Positions 24,795-64,000 of a stretch of 64,000 nt of DNA are shown piece by piece (the first letter of the stretch is position 1; every line of letters starts with the position of its first letter). The position numbers were made by a program, and so were the translations under genes. The notes below the pieces were generated by a model. The model saw only the letters and a list, made by a program, of their open reading frames with translations, ran no database searches and had not been told where the DNA came from. Source of the stretch: Balanoglossus misakiensis (lineage: Eukaryota; Hemichordata); the NCBI GenBank assembly GCA_040954595.2, contig CM082576.2:682001-746000 (forward strand). Direction: 5' to 3'.

Positions 24795-27700
24795 AAATCA
24801 TCCCAAAATGACAATTTTGCGACTTTGCGAATTTTCAAAATTTGTTCATTTTTTCGAAAAACCATGGGTTATAGCTCATGAAAATCATCCAAAAATTACA
24901 ATTTTTCGACTTTGCGAATTTTCAAAATTTCTTCATTTTTTCGAAAAAACCATGGGTTATAGCTCATGAAAATCATCCCAACATGATAATTTTTCGACTT
25001 TGCGAATTTTCAAAATTTCTTCATTTTTTCGAAAAAACCATGGGTTATAGCTCATGAAAATCATCCCAAAATGACAATTTTTCGACTTTGCGAATTTTCA
25101 AAATTTCTTCATTTTTTCAAAAAACCATGGGTTATAGCTCATGAAAATCATCCCAAAATGACAATTTTGCGACTTTGCGAATTTTCAAAATTTCTTCATT
25201 TTTTCGAAAAAACCATGGGTTATAGCTCACGAAAATCATCCTAAAATGACAATTTTGCGACTTTGCGAATTTTCAAAATTTTCTTCATTTTTTCGAAAAA
25301 CCATGGGTTATAGCTCATGAAAATCATCCCAAAATGACAATTTTTCGACTATGCGAATTTTCAAAATTTCTTCATTTTTTCGAAAAACCATGGGTTATAG
25401 CTCATGAAAATCATCCCAAAATGACAATTTTTCGACTTTGCGAATTTTCAAAATTTCTTCATTTTTTCAAAAAACCATGGGTTATAGCTCATGAAAATCA
25501 TCCCAAAATGACAATTTTGCGACTTTGCGAATTTTCAAAATTTCTTCATTTTTTCAAAAAACCATGGGTTATAGCTCATGAAAATCATCCCAAAATGACA
25601 ATTTTTCGACTTTGCGAATTTTCAAAATTTCTTCATTTTTTCGAAAAACCATGGGTTATAGCTCATGAAAATCATCCCAAAATGACAATTTTTCGACTAT
25701 GCGAATTTTCAAAATTTCTTCATTTTTTCGAAAAACCATGGGTTATAGCTCATGAAAATCATCCCAAAATGACAATTTTTCGACTTTGCGAATTTTCAAA
25801 ATTTCTTCATTTTTTCAAAAAACCATGGGTTATAGCTCATGAAAATCATCCCAAAATGACAATTTTGCGACTTTGCGAATTTTCAAAATTTCTTCATTTT
25901 TTCGAAAAACCATGGGTTATAGCTCATGAAAATCATCCAAAAATTACAATTTTTCGACTTTGCGAATTTTCAAAATTTCTTCATTTTTTCGAAAAAACCA
26001 TGGGTTATAGCTCATGAAAATCATCCCAACATGATAATTTTTCGACTTTGCGAATTTTCCAAATTTCTTCATTTTTTCGAAAAAACCATGGGTTATAGCT
26101 CATGAAAATCATCCCAAAATGACAATTTTTCGACTTTGCGAATTTTCAAAATTTCTTCATTTTTTCAAAAAACCATGGGTTATAGCTCATGAAAATCATC
26201 CCAAAATGACAATTTTGCGACTTTGCGAATTTTCAAAATTTCTTCATTTTTTCGAAAAAACCATGGGTTATAGCTCACGAAAATCATCCTAAAATGACAA
26301 TTTTGCGACTTTGCGAATTTTCAAAATTTCTTCATTTTTTCAAAAAACCATGGGTTATAGCTCATGAAAATCATCCCAAAATGACAATTTTGTGACTTTG
26401 CGAATTTTCAAAATTTCTTCATTTTTTCGAAAAACCATGGGTTATAGCTCATGAAAATCATCCAAAAATTACAATTTTGCGACTTTGCGAATTTTCAAAA
26501 TTTCTTCATTTTTTCAAAAAACCATGGGTTATAGCTCATGAAAATCATCCCAAAATGACAATTTTGCGACTTTGCGAATTTTCAAAATTTCTTCATTTTT
26601 TCGAAAAACCATGGGTTATAGCTCATGAAAATCATCCAAAAATTACAATTTTTCGACTTTGCGAATTTTCAAAATTTCTTCATTTTTTCGAAAAAACCAT
26701 GGGTTATAGCTCATGAAAATCATCCCAACATGATAATTTTTCGACTTTGCGAATTATCAAAATTTCTTCATTTTTTTCGAAAAAACCATGGGTTATAGCT
26801 CATGAAAATCATCCCAAAATGACAATTTTTCGACTTTGCGAATTTTCAAAATTTCTTCATTTTTTCAAAAAACCATGGGTTATAGCTCATGAAAATCATC
26901 CCAAAATGACAATTTTGTGACTTTGCGAATTTTCAAAATTTCTTCATTTTTTCGAAAAACCATGGGTTATAGCTCATGAAAATCATCCAAAAATTACAAT
27001 TTTGCGACTTTGCGAATTTTCAAAATTTCTTCATTTTTTCAAAAAACCATGGGTTATAGCTCATGAAAATCATCCCAAAATGACAATTTTGCGACTTTGC
27101 GAATTTTCAAAATTTCTTCATTTTTTCGAAAAACCATGGGTTATAGCTCATGAAAATCATCCAAAAATTACAATTTTTCGACTTTGCGAATTTTCAAAAT
27201 TTCTTCATTTTTTCGAAAAAACCATGGGTTATAGCTCATGAAAATCATCCCAACATGATAATTTTTCGACTTTGCGAATTTTCAAAATTTCTTCATTTTT
27301 TTCGAAAAAACCATGGGTTATAGCTCATGAAAATCATCCCAAAATGACAATTTTTCGACTTTGCGAATTTTCAAAATTTCTTCATTTTTTCAAAAAACCA
27401 TGGGTTATAGCTCATGAAAATCATCCCAAAATGACAATTTTGCGACTTTGCGAATTTTCAAAATTTCTTCATTTTTTCGAAAAAACCATGGGTTATAGCT
27501 CATGAAAATCATCCCAAAATGACAATTTTTCGACTTTGCGAATTTTCAAAATTTCTTCATTTTTTCGAAAAAGCCATGGGTTATAGCTCATGAAAATCAT
27601 CCCAAAATGACAGTTTTTCGACTTTGCGAATTTTCAAAATTTCTTCATTTTTTCAAAAAACCATGGGTTATAGCTCATGAAAATCATCCCAAAATGACAA

Positions 27701-28700
27701 TTTTGCGACTTTGCGAATTTTCAAAATTTCTTCATTTTTTCGAAAAAACCATGGGTTATAGCTCATGAAAATCATCCCAAAATGACAATTTTTCGACTTT
27801 GCGAATTTTCAAAATTTCTTCATTTTTTCAAAAAACCATGAGTTATAGCTCATGAAAATCATCCCAAAATGATAATTTTGCGACTTTGCGAATTTTCAAA
27901 ATTTCTTCATTTTTTCAAAAAACCATGGGTTATAGCTCATGAAAATCATCCTAAAATGACAATTTTGCGACTTTGCGAATTTTCAAAATTTCTTCATTTT
28001 TTCAAAAAACCATGGGTTATAGCTCATGAAAATCATCCTAAAATAACAATTTTGCGACTTTGCGACTTTTCAAAATTTCTTCATTTTTTCAAAAAACCAT
28101 GGGTTATAGCTCATGAAAATCATCCCAAAATGACAATTTTGCGACTTTGCGAATTTTCAAAATTTCTTCATTTTTTCGAAAAACCATGGGTTATAGCTCA
28201 TGAAAATCATCCAAAAATTACAATTTTTCGACTTTGCGAATTTTCAAAATTTCTTCATTTTTTCGAAAAAACCATGGGTTATAGCTCATGAAAATCATCC
28301 AAAAATGACAATTTTTCGACTTTGCGAATTTTCAAAATTTCTTCATTTTTTCGAAAAAACCATGGGTTATAGCTCATGAAAATCATCCAAAAATGACAAT
28401 TTTTCGACTTTGCGAATTTTCAAAATTTCTTCATTTTTTCGAAAAAAACCATGGGTTATAGCTCATGAAAATCATCCAAAAATGATAATTTTTCGACTTT
28501 GAGAATTTTCAAAATTTCTTCATTTTTTCAAAAAACCATGAGTTATAGCTCATGAAAATCATCCCAAAATGATAATTTTGCGACTTTGCGAATTTTCAAA
28601 ATTTCTTCATTTTTTCAAAAAACCATGGGTTATAGCTCATGAAAATCATCCTAAAATGACAATTTTGCGACTTTGCGAATTTTCAAAATTTCTTCATTTT
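24795..28700 (+). repeat. 3.9-kb satellite segment, copy 2 of the 4,545-bp duplication
   Basis: Partner of the block at 20,250-24,150. A separate relationship overlaps it: runs at 17277 and 18430 recur 6,904 bp on at 24181 and 25334. The array is therefore a mosaic of at least two large copy events. A further 700-bp (27869 to 28569) and 1,750-bp (27272 to 29022, 27869 to 29619) shift follows directly. Confidence 0.8.
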
Positions 28701-30154
28701 TTCAAAAAACCATGGGTTATTGCTCATGAAAATCATCCCAAAATAACAATTTTGCGACTTTGCGACTTTTCAAAATTTCTTCATTTTTTCAAAAAACCAT
28801 GGGTTATAGCTCATGAAAATCATCCCAAAATGACAATTTTGCGACTTTGCGAATTTTCAAAATTTCTTCATTTTTTCGAAAAACCATGGGTTATAGCTCA
28901 TGAAAATCATCCAAAAATTACAATTTTTCGACTTTGCGAATTTTCAAAATTTCTTCATTTTTTCGAAAAAACCATGGGTTATAGCTCATGAAAATCATCC
29001 CAACATGATAATTTTTCGACTTTGCGAATTTTCAAAATTTCTTCATTTTTTTCGAAAAAACCATGGGTTATAGCTCATGAAAATCATCCCAAAATGACAA
29101 TTTTTCGACTTTGCGAATTTTCAAAATTTCTTCATTTTTTCAAAAAACCATGGGTTATAGCTCATGAAAATCATCCCAAAATGACAATTTTGCGACTTTG
29201 CGAATTTTCAAAATTTCTTCATTTTTTCGAAAAAACCATGGGTTATAGCTCATGAAAATCATCCCAAAATGACAATTTTTCGACTTTGCGAATTTTCAAA
29301 ATTTCTTCATTTTTTCGAAAAAGCCATGGGTTATAGCTCATGAAAATCATCCCAAAATGACAATTTTTCGACTTTGCGAATTTTCAAAATTTCTTCATTT
29401 TTTCAAAAAACCATGGGTTATAGCTCATGAAAATCATCCCAAAATGACAATTTTGCGACTTTGCGAATTTTCAAAATTTCTTCATTTTTTCGAAAAAACC
29501 ATGGGTTATAGCTCATGAAAATCATCCCAAAATGACAATTTTTCGACTTTGCGAATTTTCAAAATTTCTTCATTTTTTCAAAAAACCATGAGTTATAGCT
29601 CATGAAAATCATCCCAAAATGATAATTTTGCGACTTTGCGAATTTTCAAAATTTCTTCATTTTTTCAAAAAACCATGGGTTATAGCTCATGAAAATCATC
29701 CTAAAATGACAATTTTGCGACTTTGCGACTTTTCAAAATTTCTTCATTTTTTCAAAAAACCATGGGTTATAGCTCATGAAAATCATCCCAAAATGACAAT
29801 TTTGCGACTTTGCGAATTTTCAAAATTTCTTCATTTTTTCGAAAAACCATGGGTTATAGCTCATGAAAATCATCCAAAAATTACAATTTTTCGACTTTGC
29901 GAATTTTCAAAATTTCTTCATTTTTTCGAAAAAACCATGGGTTATAGCTCATGAAAATCATCCAAAAATGACAATTTTTCGACTTTGCGAATTTTCAAAA
30001 TTTCTTCATTTTTTCGAAAAAACCATGGGTTATAGCTCATGAAAATCATCCAAAAATGACAATTTTTCGACTTTGCGAATTTTCAAAATTTCTTCATTTT
30101 TTCGAAAAAAACCATGGGTTATAGCTCATGAAAATCATCCAAAAATGACAATTT

Positions 30155-30805
30155 TTCGACTTTGCGAAATTTCTTCGATTTTTGATAAAAACCATGGGTT
30201 ATAGCTCATGAAAATCACCCGCAAATGACGATTTTTCGACTTTGCGAAATTTCAAAATTTCTTCGATTTTTGATAAAAACCATGGGTTATAGCTCATGAA
30301 AATCATCCCAAAATGACAATTTTGCGACTTTGCGAATTTTCAAAATTTCTTCATTTTTTCAAAAAACCATGGGTTATAGCTTAAGAAAATCATCCAAAAA
30401 TGACAATTTTTCGATTTTGCGAATTTTCAAAATTTCTTCATTTTTTCAAAAAACCATGGGTTATAGCTCATGAAAATCACCCGCAAATGACAATTTTTCG
30501 ACTTTGCGAATTTTCAAAATTTCTTCATTTTTTCGAAAAAACCATGGGTTATAGCTCATGAAAATCATCCCAAAATGACAATTTTGCGACTTTGCGAATT
30601 TTCAAAATTTCTTCATTTTTTCAAAAAACCATGGGTTATAGCTCATGAAAATCATCCTAAAATGACAATTTTTCGACTTTGCGAAATTTCTTCGATTTTT
30701 GATAAAAACCATGGGTTATAGCTCATGAAAATCACCCGCAAATGACGATTTTTCGACTTTGCGAAATTTCAAAATTTCTTCGATTTTTGATAAAAAACCA
30801 TGGGT
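30155..30805 (+). repeat. diverged monomer subtype, two insert blocks about 517 bp apart
   Basis: Monomers here carry TTTGCGAAATTTC, TTCGATTTTTGATAAAAACC and CACCCGCAAATGACGATTT in place of the array consensus. They occur at about 30,160-30,290 and again at about 30,675-30,800. Each block has one shortened monomer followed by one longer one. Ordinary monomers lie between and on both sides. They may be relics of an older monomer type. Confidence 0.8.
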
Positions 30806-33385
30806 TATAGCTCATGAAAATCATCCCAACATGATAATTTTTCGACTTTGCGAATTTTCAAAATTTCTTCATTTTTTCGAAAAAACCATGGGTTATAGCT
30901 CATGAAAATCATCCCAAAATGACAATTTTGCGACTTTGCGAATTTTCAAAATTTCTTCATTTTTTCAAAAAACCATGGGTTATAGCTCATGAAAATCATC
31001 CCAAAATGACAATTTTGCGACTTTGCGAATTTTCAAAATTTCTTAATTTTTTCAAAAAACCATGGGTTATAGCTCAAGAAAATCATCCCAAAATGACTAT
31101 TTTGCGACTTTGCGAATTTTCAAAATTTCTTCATTTTTTCGAAAAACCATGGGTTATAGCTCATGAAAATCATCCCAAAATGACAATTTTTCGACTTTGC
31201 GAATTTTCAAAGTTTCTTCATTTTTTCGAAAAACCATGGGTTATAGCTCATGAAAATCATCCCAAAATGACAATTTTTCGACTTTGCGAATTTTTAAAAT
31301 TTCTTCATTTTTTCGAAAAAACCATGGGTTATAGCTCATTAAAATCATCCCAAAATGACAATTTTGCGACTTTGCGAATTTTCAAAATTTCTTCATTTTT
31401 TCGAAAAAACCATGGGTTATAGCTCATGAAAATCATCCCAAAATGACAATTTTTCGACTTTGCGAATTTTCAAAATTTCTTCATTTTTTCGAAAAAACCA
31501 TGGGTTATAGCTCATGAAAATCATCATAAAATGACAATTTTGCGACTTTGCGAATTTTCAAAATTTCTTCATTTTTTCAAAAAACCATGGGTTATAGCTC
31601 ATGAAAATCATCCCAAAATGACAATTTTGCGACTTTGCGAATTTTCAAAATTTCTTCATTTTTTCAAAAAACCATGGGTTATAGCTCATGAAAATCATCC
31701 CAAAATGACAATTTTGCGACTTTGCGAATTTTCAAAATTTCTTCATTTTTTCGAAAAACCAAGGGTTATAGCTCATGAAAATCATCCCAAAATGACAATT
31801 TTTCGACTTTGCGAATTTTCAAAATTTCTTCATTTTTTCGAAAAAACCATGGGTTATAGCTCATGAAAATCATCCCAAAATGACAATTTTTCGACTTTGC
31901 GAATTTTCAAAATTTCTTCATTTTTTCGAAAAAACCATGGGTTATAGCTCATGAAAATCATCCCAAAATGACAATTTTGCGACTTTGCGAATTTTCAAAA
32001 TTTCTTCATTTTTTCGAAAAACCATGGGTTATAGCTCATGAAAATCATCCCAAAATGACAATTTTTCGACTTTGCGAATTTTCAAAATTTCTTCATTTTT
32101 TCGAAAAAACCATGGGTTATAGCTCATGAAAATCATCCCAAAATGACAATTTTTCGACTTTGCGAATTTTCAAAATTTCTTCATTTTTTCGAAAAAACCA
32201 TGGGTTATAGCTCATGAAAATCATCCCAAAATGACAATTTTGCGACTTTGCGAATTTTCAAAATTTCTTCATTTTTTCGAAAAACCATGGGTTATAGCTC
32301 ATGAAAATCATCCCAAAATGACAATTTTTCGATTTTGCGAATTTTCAAAATTTCTTCATTTTTTCAAAAAACCATGGGTTATAGCTCATGAAAATCATCC
32401 CAAAATGACAATTTTTCGACTTTGCGAATTTTCAAAATTTCTTCATTTTTTCGAAAAAAACCATGGGTTATAGCTCATGAAAATCATCCCAAAATGACAA
32501 TTTTTCGACTTTGCGAATTTTCAAAATTTCTTATTTTTTTCGAAATAACCATGGGTTATAGCTCATGAAAATCATCCCAAAATGACAATTTTGCGACTTT
32601 GCGAATTTTCAAAATTTCTTCATTTTTTCGAAAAAACCATGGGTTAAAGCTCATGAAAATCATCCCAAAATGACAATTTTTCAACTTTGCGAATTTTCAA
32701 AATTTCTTCATTTTTTCGAAAAAACCATGGGTTATAGCTCATGAAAATCATCCCAAAATGACAATTTTGCGACTTTGCGAATTTTCAAAATTTCTTCATT
32801 TTTTCAAAATAACCATGGGTTATAGCTCATGAAAATCATCCCAAAATGACAATTTTTCGACTTTGCGAATTTTCAAAATTTCATTTTTTCGAAAAAACCA
32901 TGGGTTATAGCTCATGAAAATCATCCCAACATGATAATTTTTCGACTTTGCGAATTTTCAAAATTTCTTCATTTTTTCGAAAAAACCATGGGTTATAGCT
33001 CATGAAAATCATCCCAAAATGACAATTTTTCGACTTTGCGAATTTTCAAAATTTCATTTTTTTCGAAAAAACCATGGGTTATAGCTCATGAAAATCATCC
33101 CAACATGATAATTTTTCGACTTTGCGAATTTTCAAAATTTCTTCATTTTTTCGAAAAAACCATGGGTTATAGCTCATGAAAATCATCCCAAAATGACAAT
33201 TTTGCGACTTTGCGAATTTTCAAAATTTCTTCATTTTTTCGAAAAAACCATGGGTTATAGCTCATGAAAATCATCCCAAAATGACAATTTTTCGACTTTG
33301 CGAATTTTCAAAATTTCTTCATTTTTTCGAAAAAAACCATGGGTTATAGCTCATGAAAATCATCCTAAAATGACAGTTTTTCGAC

Positions 33386-36273
33386 TACTGCACTGAACAA
33401 GAACACTGGACCACTCAGTTTTATTTGAATGTCCAGAGTACACACAACACTAACAACACACACACTGGTTTGCCTTATTTTACAGAAATTATTTATTGAT
33501 GTCTGTAAATGGGGAGAAAACAATAAAATTACAAGACTTGCATATGCAAATTACGATAACACTATAAAGATTGATTTGTATCAGTATTAAACTAGCTGAT
33601 TATGGTAATGGGAGATTGGGAGGGACAGTACAAAGACGGGAGGGGGGGGGGGGGCTGGAGATCGAAGATGGAGGATGTCTGGATATAATACAGAGCAAGG
33701 AGTACAAAATAGCAGTAATACACTGAGCTGCATAGTTGACAGTTGTTTCCCAAGGTTAATGATTTTCTTTATTTGCAACTCTTTCCATAACTTACGCTGC
33801 CAAATATGATTTTTATGCAAATAATATTAATAAATGTTATATGGACAGGGAAATATCCCAATATCTGGCTAAAATTATGGGTAACAGAAAAACAAAAATT
33901 GATGTAAAGGTGTAAAAAGCCCCTGGGTAACTTGTCAAAGCTGAAACTTGGTTATTGATTGAATGTAAAAAATCATGTTTATCCTCATTCAATTTTCTGT
34001 GTCAATGAATTCCAGTCATGGACTTGTATTAGGATTTTACTTTGTCTAGGAATCAATTACATTCTGGGATTTGCGTTTCAGATTTTTTGCAAGCACATCA
34101 ATACCTTCATGCACATCAAACTAGAGAATGCATCCAAGATTTCCAGCCAAAATTTATACTACACATTACATGATACAAAAATACAACAGGAAACAGTAAA
34201 ATATTACAATACGAAAAAGCCATTCCCTCTCTCTTGTGGAAATCAAGACAAAAATTACAACCCATTGTTTTACTATATCTAAATACAACAAAAAATTCCC
34301 ATCCCTACGTACTTTACACAGTTTAGCACCAGTGTTGAGTTTACATGTAGAGTTCTGGATTTTGACAAAAAATATGCCCTTTCTGACCAGGGATAAATGC
34401 CATGGCTGCAGACAGGGTGACACTGTGGTTCTGATTATTAAATAGAATTTTTGACAGATTGAGGTGAGAAATTTCAAAGGATTGTGTGGCAATCCCTTCT
34501 AAATAAACTGGCAATTTCATCCACCTTTGTAGAGAAAAATGTACATGATTGCTGTATTGATTTTCCACTACCTAAATATTTATTTCATAACATGGGTATT
34601 ACATTTATGAAACAACAAGTGAGAAATAAAATGGCAGATTAAGGTTTATACACAGTAAGAAAAGTAAGACAAGACAAAAAATGGCAACTCGTGGAAGACA
34701 ACAAAAATGCTGTGAGTGGGATTTGGGTCAACTGGTACCTACCACCCCTGTAGCTATCTATAAACTGACTTCAACACAAAAGGCAGGGTGATCCCACACA
34801 ACAGAAAGGGGGCCAGAACTGGAGGTGGTATTACCCACAGAAGTCACGTGGGGAGTGCTTTTTTTCTTTTCGAAAACAACTGAAAATATTCCACACCAAT
34901 TTGGCTGGAAATACATGACATGATATTATTTTGAACAAAGCAAGCACACTCTCCCCATTGTCCTAACTACGGATTGTTTTTGTCTTTTTTTGTTTTTGTT
35001 TTTTCATTTTTGTTTCGTTTTAGCTTGCAAGGAGACAGGACAAAGTTTTTGTACATATGGCTGAAGTATGCACATGTCAAAACCTACAGAAATTAGAAAT
35101 AGAACTGCTCAATTCACTGTGTGTTTTAAATGAAAATAAAATAGAAAAAAAAAAGACTAAACACCTGAGCACTTTTTACATGACAACTGAAGTTGTAAAC
35201 AAACACTGCTGACCAAGTTAGTTTTTGTTGTTTTGATAATCAACTGAAAATTAAAGAAAAAGGTTTTTCCCCCTTAAAACCTTTTCAATTACCAGTAGAG
35301 AACACAAATTTTGACAAAGACATCAAAAGGCTTAAACTGTCCACAGTGAGTAGCTACACAGATATGCAAATTTTTTATACTGCTTACATGTTTATTAATG
35401 ATATCATAACATTTTTTTATTAAGCTCTGATTGCGTATTTATATCATAAAAATAACTCATCTCTGTTCTCTTTATATTCATGCTAAAAAGACTAAATAAG
35501 TGCTAATATGATGTTTTGTTGTCGGCTAGTTTTATGTTTATGTTTCACCAGTAAATATCATGGCTGGTCCATGGAAACTATCAGGGTTGCTAAATATTTC
35601 CTACTTTGGTACAACTGGGTATAGTTTCCACTAAAAACAAGGTGTTGCATTCATTGCAAGTGAGTGGTTCCATTGGGTGGTTAAAGAGGGGTGTTCACAA
35701 TGAATTTTATTTAAAGCGATCTATTCAATTTAAAACTGGGTAACTTCTTTTTCTTAGTATGCAGAAAGAGAGAGTCACCAATCCATATACAACTAGGAAG
35801 GCTCAGTGTTATATAGAGTACTGGGTCATTAGTGAAATGTTTTGGTAAAAAGAGCACTAAGCTATCACTATATCTAATTTACAAGTTCCAGTTCAATCCA
35901 GTTGCTGCAACAGGCGTGTCCGTTTTGCTTTTCTTCTCATGTATATATGGTTCACTTCTTCTCCATGTGTGACAGAGTGTTTCTGGAGTGCACAGACTTG
36001 ACTAAGTTTTTTGACAAGTGTTTTATTTTCTTAGCTCTAGCGGCAATCAGTGTTGTGCAGAATCTATTTGGTCATTACTCATACCTTGAATGAGAATGAC
36101 AAAACCAGCATTTGGTGAACACAGAAACTTGGATGGTGGTCAGAAGCTTTCCTCAGGTCCAATGGCAGACATGCTTCATTCTCTCTGCACTTCTCTGGTA
36201 TTCTTCACACACAAAATAGGTGGCAGTTTGTTTTCTATTTACACAAAGATGTTTGATGTTGATGGGGTGGTGT
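33386..36273 (-). other. probable 3' UTR and downstream flank of MRCK
   Basis: Between the MRCK stop codon (36274-36276) and the satellite there is 2.9 kb of AT-rich DNA with no protein-like open frame. On the minus strand AATAAA signals lie at 34579-34584 and 33492-33497. Use of the second would give a UTR of about 2.8 kb ending within roughly 100 bp of the satellite. A G13 run is at 33642-33654. Confidence 0.5.
33492..33497 (-). terminator. candidate distal polyadenylation signal of MRCK
   Basis: AATAAA on the minus strand, about 110 bp before the satellite edge. The proximal alternative is at 34579-34584. Which is used cannot be told from sequence. Confidence 0.35.
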
Positions 36274-63311
<27,038 letters not shown>

Positions 63312-64000
63312 CTATTTGTCAAAGACAGATGGGTGAGATGATAATAAATACTCAAATTACTTTTGCAAAGAATTTTGTTCAAATTCTCAGCAACCCCCTC
63401 CAGCCATTTGGTGGGCAAAGGGCAACCAACCACTGTAGCAGGCAGGTTGGTATATACATGCAGGAACTGTTACCCCCAACCATTCCTATCATGAGATGGT
63501 CACATGACAGCAAACTATTCTAGAAACTACAGGTAGATGGGGGGTACACCAGTTTTCTACACACTGTTCAATTGTGTGCTGTGTTCTTTATGCATAGATA
63601 ATCTTTCCTGGGGTTTGACAAATAGCAGATTGGCCAGTCAGTCAGTCGGGTGGTCTCAATGGGTCTCAGTTCAGCTGGGGAGAGATTCGTACAAACAACT
63701 CCATTCATTCAGTCTTGTTTTCATCTGTAGCTCATGTTTGTACTAAATTGTAGGTAGCAGTTTTTTCTACCACTCTTTTGAAGTGAAGAGGTTATTTCAG
63801 GACGTGGCCCTCATGTCTATGAAGCCATGATATAATTTGAAGAAGGGGAGGTGGGAGACATTGAAATGTGCTTGGCTACACTTGTAACAGTTGAACTATA
63901 TCAACATAGGTTGTTCTACATCGCTGCAATTTCATAAACTTGCCGATTTAGTAACACCATACAATTACCATTTTCTTAACAGGCAATCCTTGTAATACAA
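63312..64000 (-). other. MRCK intron upstream of the first visible exon, cut by the window edge
   Basis: The acceptor AAATAG precedes exon 63311-63228. The expected preceding exon with the glycine-rich loop was looked for on the minus strand to 64,000 and is not present, so it lies outside. Confidence 0.75.

Larger units (their letters stand above)
11097..33385 (+). repeat. 22.3-kb satellite array of an 87/88-bp monomer, about 255 copies
   Basis: Head-to-tail copies with no unrelated insertion. Each monomer contains, in order, CCATGGGTTATAGCTCATG, AAAATCATCCCAAAATGACA, a GCGACTTTGCG or TCGACTTTGCG core, AATTTTCAAAATT and TTTTTTCGAAAAAA. Length is 87 bp when the A-run after the CG or CA is short and 88 bp when it is one longer; a few are shortened by deletion (near 32,880 and 33,050). 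Copies differ at a handful of positions: G/T before CGAC, T/A in ACTTTG, CGAAAA/CAAAAA, ATGACA/ATTACA, CATGGG/CATGAG. The copy number is length divided by about 87.4, not a count. One plus-strand frame is open through runs of 87-bp monomers, but I regard the array as non-coding satellite unless transcription is shown. Confidence 0.97.

Noticed and set aside
12577-32473. Dozens of short open frames in the array as separate genes
   Set aside because: They are one frame of the 87-bp monomer, interrupted by each 88-bp monomer. They lack promoters, splice signals and unique sequence, so they are reported as one satellite.
11097-33385. CRISPR-like appearance of regularly spaced direct repeats
   Set aside because: The repeats abut one another with no unique spacers, monomers vary internally, and the context is an intron-rich animal genome.
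11097-33385. Centromere call for the satellite
   Set aside because: The array is only 22 kb, lies between genes, and has no feature proving kinetochore use. Monomer size alone is not evidence.
33600-33660. G13 run as a G-quadruplex
   Set aside because: One homopolymer could fold in many ways, but the flanks lack the four separated G-tracts of a typical motif, so it is listed only as a simple repeat within the flank.
34166-34492. 108-codon minus-strand frame downstream of MRCK
   Set aside because: It lies in the probable 3' UTR on the same strand, with no domain and low-complexity hydrophobic content. No evidence of translation.

Overview
This window looks like nuclear DNA from an invertebrate animal. 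Both genes are intron-rich with GT-AG splice sites, the DNA is AT-rich, and one gene is an unmistakable animal MRCK kinase (CDC42BPA/B, gek in flies). I cannot fix the phylum; a marine deuterostome such as a hemichordate or cephalochordate is a guess. No bacterial operons, CRISPR arrays, rRNA or tRNA genes were seen. All exon limits were read by eye from splice sites, frame continuity and length arithmetic.

Layout. (1) 1-1359: upstream DNA with no gene I can support. (2) 1360-9148, plus strand: a complete 16-exon gene for a 684-residue HEAT/ARM-type helical-repeat protein that I do not recognise by name. It has one GC-AG intron, an unusual Gly/Cys-rich insert and a 3' UTR ending near 10,030. 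(3) About 10,903-33,385: a short flanking element followed by a 22.3-kb tandem satellite of roughly 255 copies of an 87/88-bp monomer, organised in nested higher-order repeats. (4) 33,386-36,273: the 3' side of MRCK, probably its 3' UTR. (5) 36,274-63,311, minus strand: 35 exons of MRCK, from the kinase beta3 strand to the stop codon. The first exons, including the glycine-rich loop, lie beyond the right edge.

The two genes converge tail to tail and the satellite fills the space between them. MRCK should be a Rho/Cdc42 effector kinase controlling actomyosin; kinase, coiled coil, C1, PH, CNH and CRIB modules can all be read in order with their key residues intact. Nothing in the sequence links the two genes functionally.

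The most unusual part is the satellite. Its 87-bp monomer equals exactly 29 codons and is open in one plus-strand frame, giving runs of up to 262 codons; 88-bp monomers close that frame. Blocks of 439 to 6,904 bp are re-used within the array. Other points of interest are a 45-bp MRCK microexon flanked by CU-rich tracts, a 192-bp fold-back element in an MRCK intron and a C25 run acting as the polypyrimidine tract of a splice acceptor.
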